Shown here: piece by piece, positions 59,791 to 64,000 of the stretch
Layout: each line of letters starts with the position of its first letter
How positions within the stretch are numbered: the stretch's first letter is position 1
Source: Phoronis australis
Lineage: Eukaryota > Phoronida > Phoronidae
Direction of reading: 5' to 3'
NCBI GenBank assembly: GCA_002633005.1
Contig: NMRA01000018.1
Span: forward strand, 766,128 to 830,127
Length of the DNA stretch: 64,000 nucleotides
Notes under the pieces: generated by a model
What the model was told of the DNA's origin: nothing
Database searches by the model: none
The model's input: the letters and a program-made list of their open reading frames with translations, nothing else
Translations under genes and position numbers: made by a program

Positions 59791-61099
59791 CAAAATCTTA
59801 CTCACTGGCCAGTGGCGAAAACCTGGCGAATGATATACGAACTACTCTTAACAATAAGGGCTAATGCTACGCTCAGTCCCAAAACTCATAAAATCATCCA
59901 CGTGAGCTTAAAGGTTTCAAAAACGGACAATTGCTACACAAATAAAAAAGTTCATGTTCATTCAACGTTTCGTCTATTCATTAGACATCATCAGGATATA
60001 TGCATATCTGTTTCATACAATCATACAAATACAGAATAGGAACCAGTTCCTATTGTTGTTCTCTGTAACATCTAGACCACCATCGATTTGTTTTGAAACA
60101 GCTAGTCGTACGCAAACATTCTTATTGATACAAAAGATTTCTCCTACATTTTACTAAGTGCGCAGGACCTTGCAAGACTCTTGCCACCCGTGTTTTATTG
60201 CTACTCAAACACACAACTCGAACCAGTATTTTCTGAAAATAGGCCTACCCAAACGTTCGCCCATTGGCAGATTTTCTGAAAGTCTTCGAAAAGTACGCCC
60301 ATGAACTTAGGTTCTGTATGTGTTTGCATATTTTGAAAATCTGATGGTTGGTTCTAAAAGATGCATGAAAAATGTTTTGATGAAAAATATTTTTGGCAGG
60401 ACATATTTTTGAGATCGCGATTTCACTCACTTGACAATCATTTAACAGATATTGGGTAACTTTGTTGTTAAACTTACCGTATTAAGTACTTTGAAATCAG
60501 CCTTGAAAGGTTAAAGATAATTATTTGATTTAAAATGGCATCATAAATATTCGAAACAGTTTCCGACAATACACCAGGGCGAATATCCAAATTAAATCGA
60601 CGTTTCTGAAAAGTCGTTTTCAGAATATTCGCCCATGGGTGTAATTTCGGAAATTCTCTGTACAGCCGTTGCAGGAATGAATATCTATGAGTGGTGTGAT
60701 AGTGATGAAGCAACTGAAGCTGGGCGTATGCATGCAGTCATTCGTATTCATACAAACAATTCCTACGTGACACATCGCCATCAAGTCAAAAAGCAAAAAT
60801 GGGTACCCAGACATTTTTGGCAGTACGTCTATAAGGTTTTGTTGTTTCATGCACAGGAGTCCCTCTCAGCTGTGTTGTCATCTTGACATCCATAAGCATT
60901 TTTGAATATGAAAATTTAGACAACCCACACGAAAAAAAAATTTTTTTTTTTGCTTACTTATTGCAGCGCCATTAGGTCCCTGGGACTCTGTGCGGAATTG
61001 CGCCTATGTAGGAAACTTAGGCGCGTGCGAACCACTAGGGTAAAAAGGTCCACCAGTTCGGAAATAGACACATGGGCTTGAAGACACGGCCATACAGTA
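59791..61099. other. Sequence without recognised features
   Basis: No coding family. 60635-60886 is open but not recognised. An A- then T-rich run lies near 60930-60950. Confidence 0.4.
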
Positions 61100-61210
61100 A
61101 TACAAAACTATTGATTAAATTTCTTGAAAATACGCCAAGGAACTCCAAAGATACCCAGGTAAACGTACAAAAGTTGCCACTAGGAGGCACAGCGATAGTC
61201 AACACAAATG
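61100..61210 (+). mobile_element. Fragment of a GAGCAACGC-family element
   Basis: One module is recognisable: a TTGAAAATACGCCAAGGA phrase, CCAAAGATACCCAGGTAAACG, then TTGCCACTAGGAGGCAC. The ends are missing. Confidence 0.6.
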
Positions 61211-62219
61211 CGCCTATATGCAAATTAAGCTGAGGACCTATGCAAGAGGCATTACCTGGGCTTTTATACAACATTTTTGGACATGTGCCAATATGCCGAA
61301 TTACTTGAGTAAAAAGGCCGCGAAAAACGTAGGCCAATATACATGTATGGGTCTAGAGAAGCGCCAATACGGCATGCCTTCCTTAAAAAAACTGCATGCA
61401 GGTAAGTCATTACGATGAGTAAATACTATTGATATCTGCACCGAAGTTTCTATGGTGTAATGGATTTCAGGTGGGTGCATCGCAAATTTACATAATTAAT
61501 GCAAGTTAAGACCGACATTATTTAAACGTGAACTTGCGCTTATAGCAGCAGTGCCTGGCACCACATTTAAATAACATTGACACTTGCACCCAATTTCCCA
61601 ATGATTCAATGACATCAGTGCGCAGGTCATTACATCATACATTTTGCAAGTTTTATGCAAATGAAGTACAGCCATGGATTAGAAACAGGCTGAGTGCATT
61701 TATGTGCTCTCATAACATGGCGATTTATGCATCCATTAAATCCAATAAAAACTCATCCGTTGGTCATATAGAACTGTTAGGAATGCAAATTAATAGCCAT
61801 GGAGAAAGGGTTGTTTCGGTAATCAATACTCAAGATCTTCAGTCTCATAAGCGTCATCGTCGTCAACGACATTCTCCACAGAATGGATTTCAACACCCAC
61901 GTGCGCAATATAACATAGTTGGTTCTTGTGCAGGGGACAAACTGGTAATTTTACTTGTGGGTTATTGGACGTAATTTCCCTATCTTTTCGCTAAGTCAAA
62001 AAACCGTTTGAAAGCCAAGACGAGGAAGAGGAAGCACACAAGTTTGACTATTACAGACAACTCGCCAATCGTATATGCGCATAATAATTTCCCAGTAACC
62101 AGAAATGGGCACCTATAAATTCTTGTTAGTGTAAGGTTTTTGGATATTTCGTGTCTAGGTACCCCGCTCCCCTGAATCGTTTTAGCAGTGTTGTAATCTA
62201 GATCTATCCAAATGTCGTC
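61211..62219. other. Sequence without recognised features
   Basis: The open frame 61609-61974 (121 codons, plus) is the longest but has no recognisable motif or splice context. Confidence 0.35.
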
Positions 62220-64000
62220 CTGTCAAATGCAATCAAGATTCTGCAAAGGGTTTGGGAGATACAGACAATGACGCGAAAAACAGCCACTTGAAGGTACCGC
62301 AGTAGGCCGAGTCGTCCGAAAACCATCATCAGCTGTCCACTTCACAGTAGAAACATAAACACCAATTTTCAAAATCATCCATAAATTTGTTTGGTTGATT
62401 AGGGGGCGGACGCCAGAAACAGACTAGAAAACAGTAAAAAACGGCCACTAGATGGCGCATAATGCGTCGAATCTATTCGAAAATGAGAACACGCCATCGG
62501 TTCCTTAATAGAAAGCCGATTACCAAAATTCAGAAAAATCCCTCTTGGAAATTCAGAGGAAAACGGAAAAATGAAATTTCCACTAGGGGGCACAGCGTTC
62601 GTCGCATCCGTCTAAAAGTCGTTGTCGTCCGTTGTCAACTTATCAATACACTTCTTAAATTCAACAAAGATTCGGCAGAGCGTTTAGGAGAAACGAAGAA
62701 TGGTGAATGTTGGCCAAGACCCTTTTGTCCACCTGACGTCACATGCACGCTGCCGTCTCTAGTGGAGGTCAACGAACAGAGATCATGGACCAGTTAGTGG
62801 AAACAAAGGAGACTCCTTTGTAGAAAACCTAGTGGCAATGGAGCATGGTAAACGAACCGATTTGTATTGTAGGACGTTGAGTCATTTTTTGTAGAAACCA
62901 AATGTCCGAAAAAAATGAGTGATTTATAATATTAACTTCATGTAGATAATTGTAATGTCATATTGATGGTTATCAGTCAGTTAGGAGTTGTGGAACGTTG
63001 AATAACCTGCCTTAAAAAGTGCTGTAGCCGGTTCTTGGGAAAATATTAAAATGTGGGGATTCATAATTCATTAAAAACGTTCTGTGAAAAATATTCCGTG
63101 TGGTGCTGATATTTTGTGTTGAAATTGATAATAATCGGCACAACTGGTAACTCGACTCAGGATGAAGACACCATTTGTACGCCAGGCCACAGTCAGTGCT
63201 GTTCTTCAATGGAACTATTTACGGATATGTTGGCGAATCTTTCGCAAATGTGAGTCGATTTTGAACAAAAACATACCGTTTTGGTCGACATAACTTTCAA
63301 AACTTTAAAGAAAATGAAATAACCGAATGCTCGGCCACAAATCCAGTCACAGACGGCAGACGTCTTTTCACTACCGTAAATCAAATGAGAAGCTGAAATA
63401 TAAACACAACCTCTGCATACTTGTAACGTGGCCGTTCGCCGCTACAGCGGACGCAGGACTTCAGCCACTCAACTGAGCAAAATTATTTATCATGCCGCAA
63501 CCTCAGAAGTCACCATGTAACATATCACAAATACATTCTTAAATTAAATTTTGAGGATTGACGAAAGTCTCAATACGGAGAATTATTTGTAACAAATCTA
63601 CCTGTGACTCGTCTGATGTTACTTGTTGGTCCGTACTGGTAGGCTAAATCAGAGGTTAACTCGGTTCGCGAATTCTCATGGCCTCCACTGGGGGCGCCAG
63701 CATGCGTGTGACGTCAGATGGACAAAAGGGTCCTGGTCAACAGTCATAATTCTGCAGGAAATACAGCCATGGCCGCAAACATAACAGCCGCTAGGAAGCC
63801 TCACAGCAGTCGAACTCGTTGGAAAATCATGGTCAGCCGTCCTCATCGGAGAGCCAATTTTCACAATTATCCTTAGAGTGGCTTGGGTGATAGACTCGAA
63901 AACAGTAAAAAATAGCCAGTAGGGGGCGCAAAATACCTTGAATCCATTCGAAAACAATAGAACAGCGTCATATCACTAATAGATGCCTGTCGGCCAATTT
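62220..64000 (+). mobile_element. GAGCAACGC-family element split by a TIR element
   Basis: Modules at 62220-62696 and again at 63754-64000, with the CCACTAGRKGGC and GAAAACAGTAAAAA landmarks. The left part stops and the right part resumes near the same GGAGATACAGCC phrase, on either side of the TIR element at 62697-63753. The copy continues past the window edge; no 5' end was seen. Confidence 0.65.
62697..63753. mobile_element. 1.06 kb TIR element with ~70-bp ends containing TGACGTCA
   Basis: The left arm (62697-62771) and the inverted right arm (63679-63753) share AGAAT, ACCCTTTTGTCCA, CTGACGTCAC and GTGGAGG, about 70 bp in all. It lies inside a family element, and the phrases on either side (AGGAGAAAC and CAGGAAATAC) could be a diverged 8-10 bp duplication. 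No coding recognised, so it is non-autonomous. Long TIRs with such a duplication would suit Mutator-like elements. Confidence 0.65.

Noticed and set aside
61609-61974. 121-codon plus-strand frame as a host gene
   Set aside because: No recognisable domain and composition like random open sequence.
1-64000. CRISPR array, operons or bacterial genes
   Set aside because: The regular repeats are transposon modules or microsatellites; GT-AG exons and LINEs show an animal genome.

Overview
This is a 64 kb piece of animal genomic DNA. It has split genes with GT-AG introns, CR1/L2-like and L1/Tx1-like LINE remains, Ty3/Gypsy remains, several terminal-inverted-repeat (TIR) transposons, CA microsatellites, and no operon-like coding. 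The mix (2A-bearing CR1/L2-type LINE, THAP transposon, DUF229 and ShKT domains) suggests a marine invertebrate, perhaps a hemichordate or cephalochordate, but the species cannot be fixed from the sequence. Single ambiguous bases (n) lie at 1022, 38300 and 55156.

The best host gene is on the minus strand and seems to span about 26 kb. Its exons are a signal-anchor exon (58397-58473), a six-cysteine ShKT exon (52854-53039) and a large exon (32027-33867) carrying a DUF229 domain of the alkaline-phosphatase/sulfatase fold. Their splice phases fit in that order (2-1, 1-1, 1-stop). The predicted product is a type II membrane or secreted protein with an ShKT module before a DUF229 ectodomain. The first exon was not found. 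A second signal-anchor exon with the same phases and similar residues (9856-9935, minus) implies a paralogous gene continuing beyond the left edge, so the window may cut through a tandem cluster.

The rest is mostly mobile DNA. 1-1385 and 18391-19340 hold copies of a tandem repeat marked by TAGTGTACGTACCCC. 5287-9136, 12924-13998, 19344-20090 and 61-64 kb hold one element family that begins GAGCAACGC, ends GTGGGCGC and is built of ~148-bp modules. A LINE with a 2A-like peptide, AP endonuclease and reverse transcriptase occupies 11433-15874 and is broken by one of these elements. TIR elements lie at 20100-22706, 26709-27032 (foldback), 38063-39453, 39546-47678, 41312-46724 (encodes a THAP domain), 49460-51736, 55168-56563 and 62697-63753. 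An LTR lies at 28541-29054 and a degenerate Gypsy integrase at 30315-31830.

The 33.9-52.9 kb intron of the DUF229 gene preserves an insertion history. A tandem array was interrupted by a 5'-truncated LINE, which was split by a TTA(A)-flanked element and by an 8.1 kb TIR element, which in turn received the 5.4 kb THAP-encoding element.
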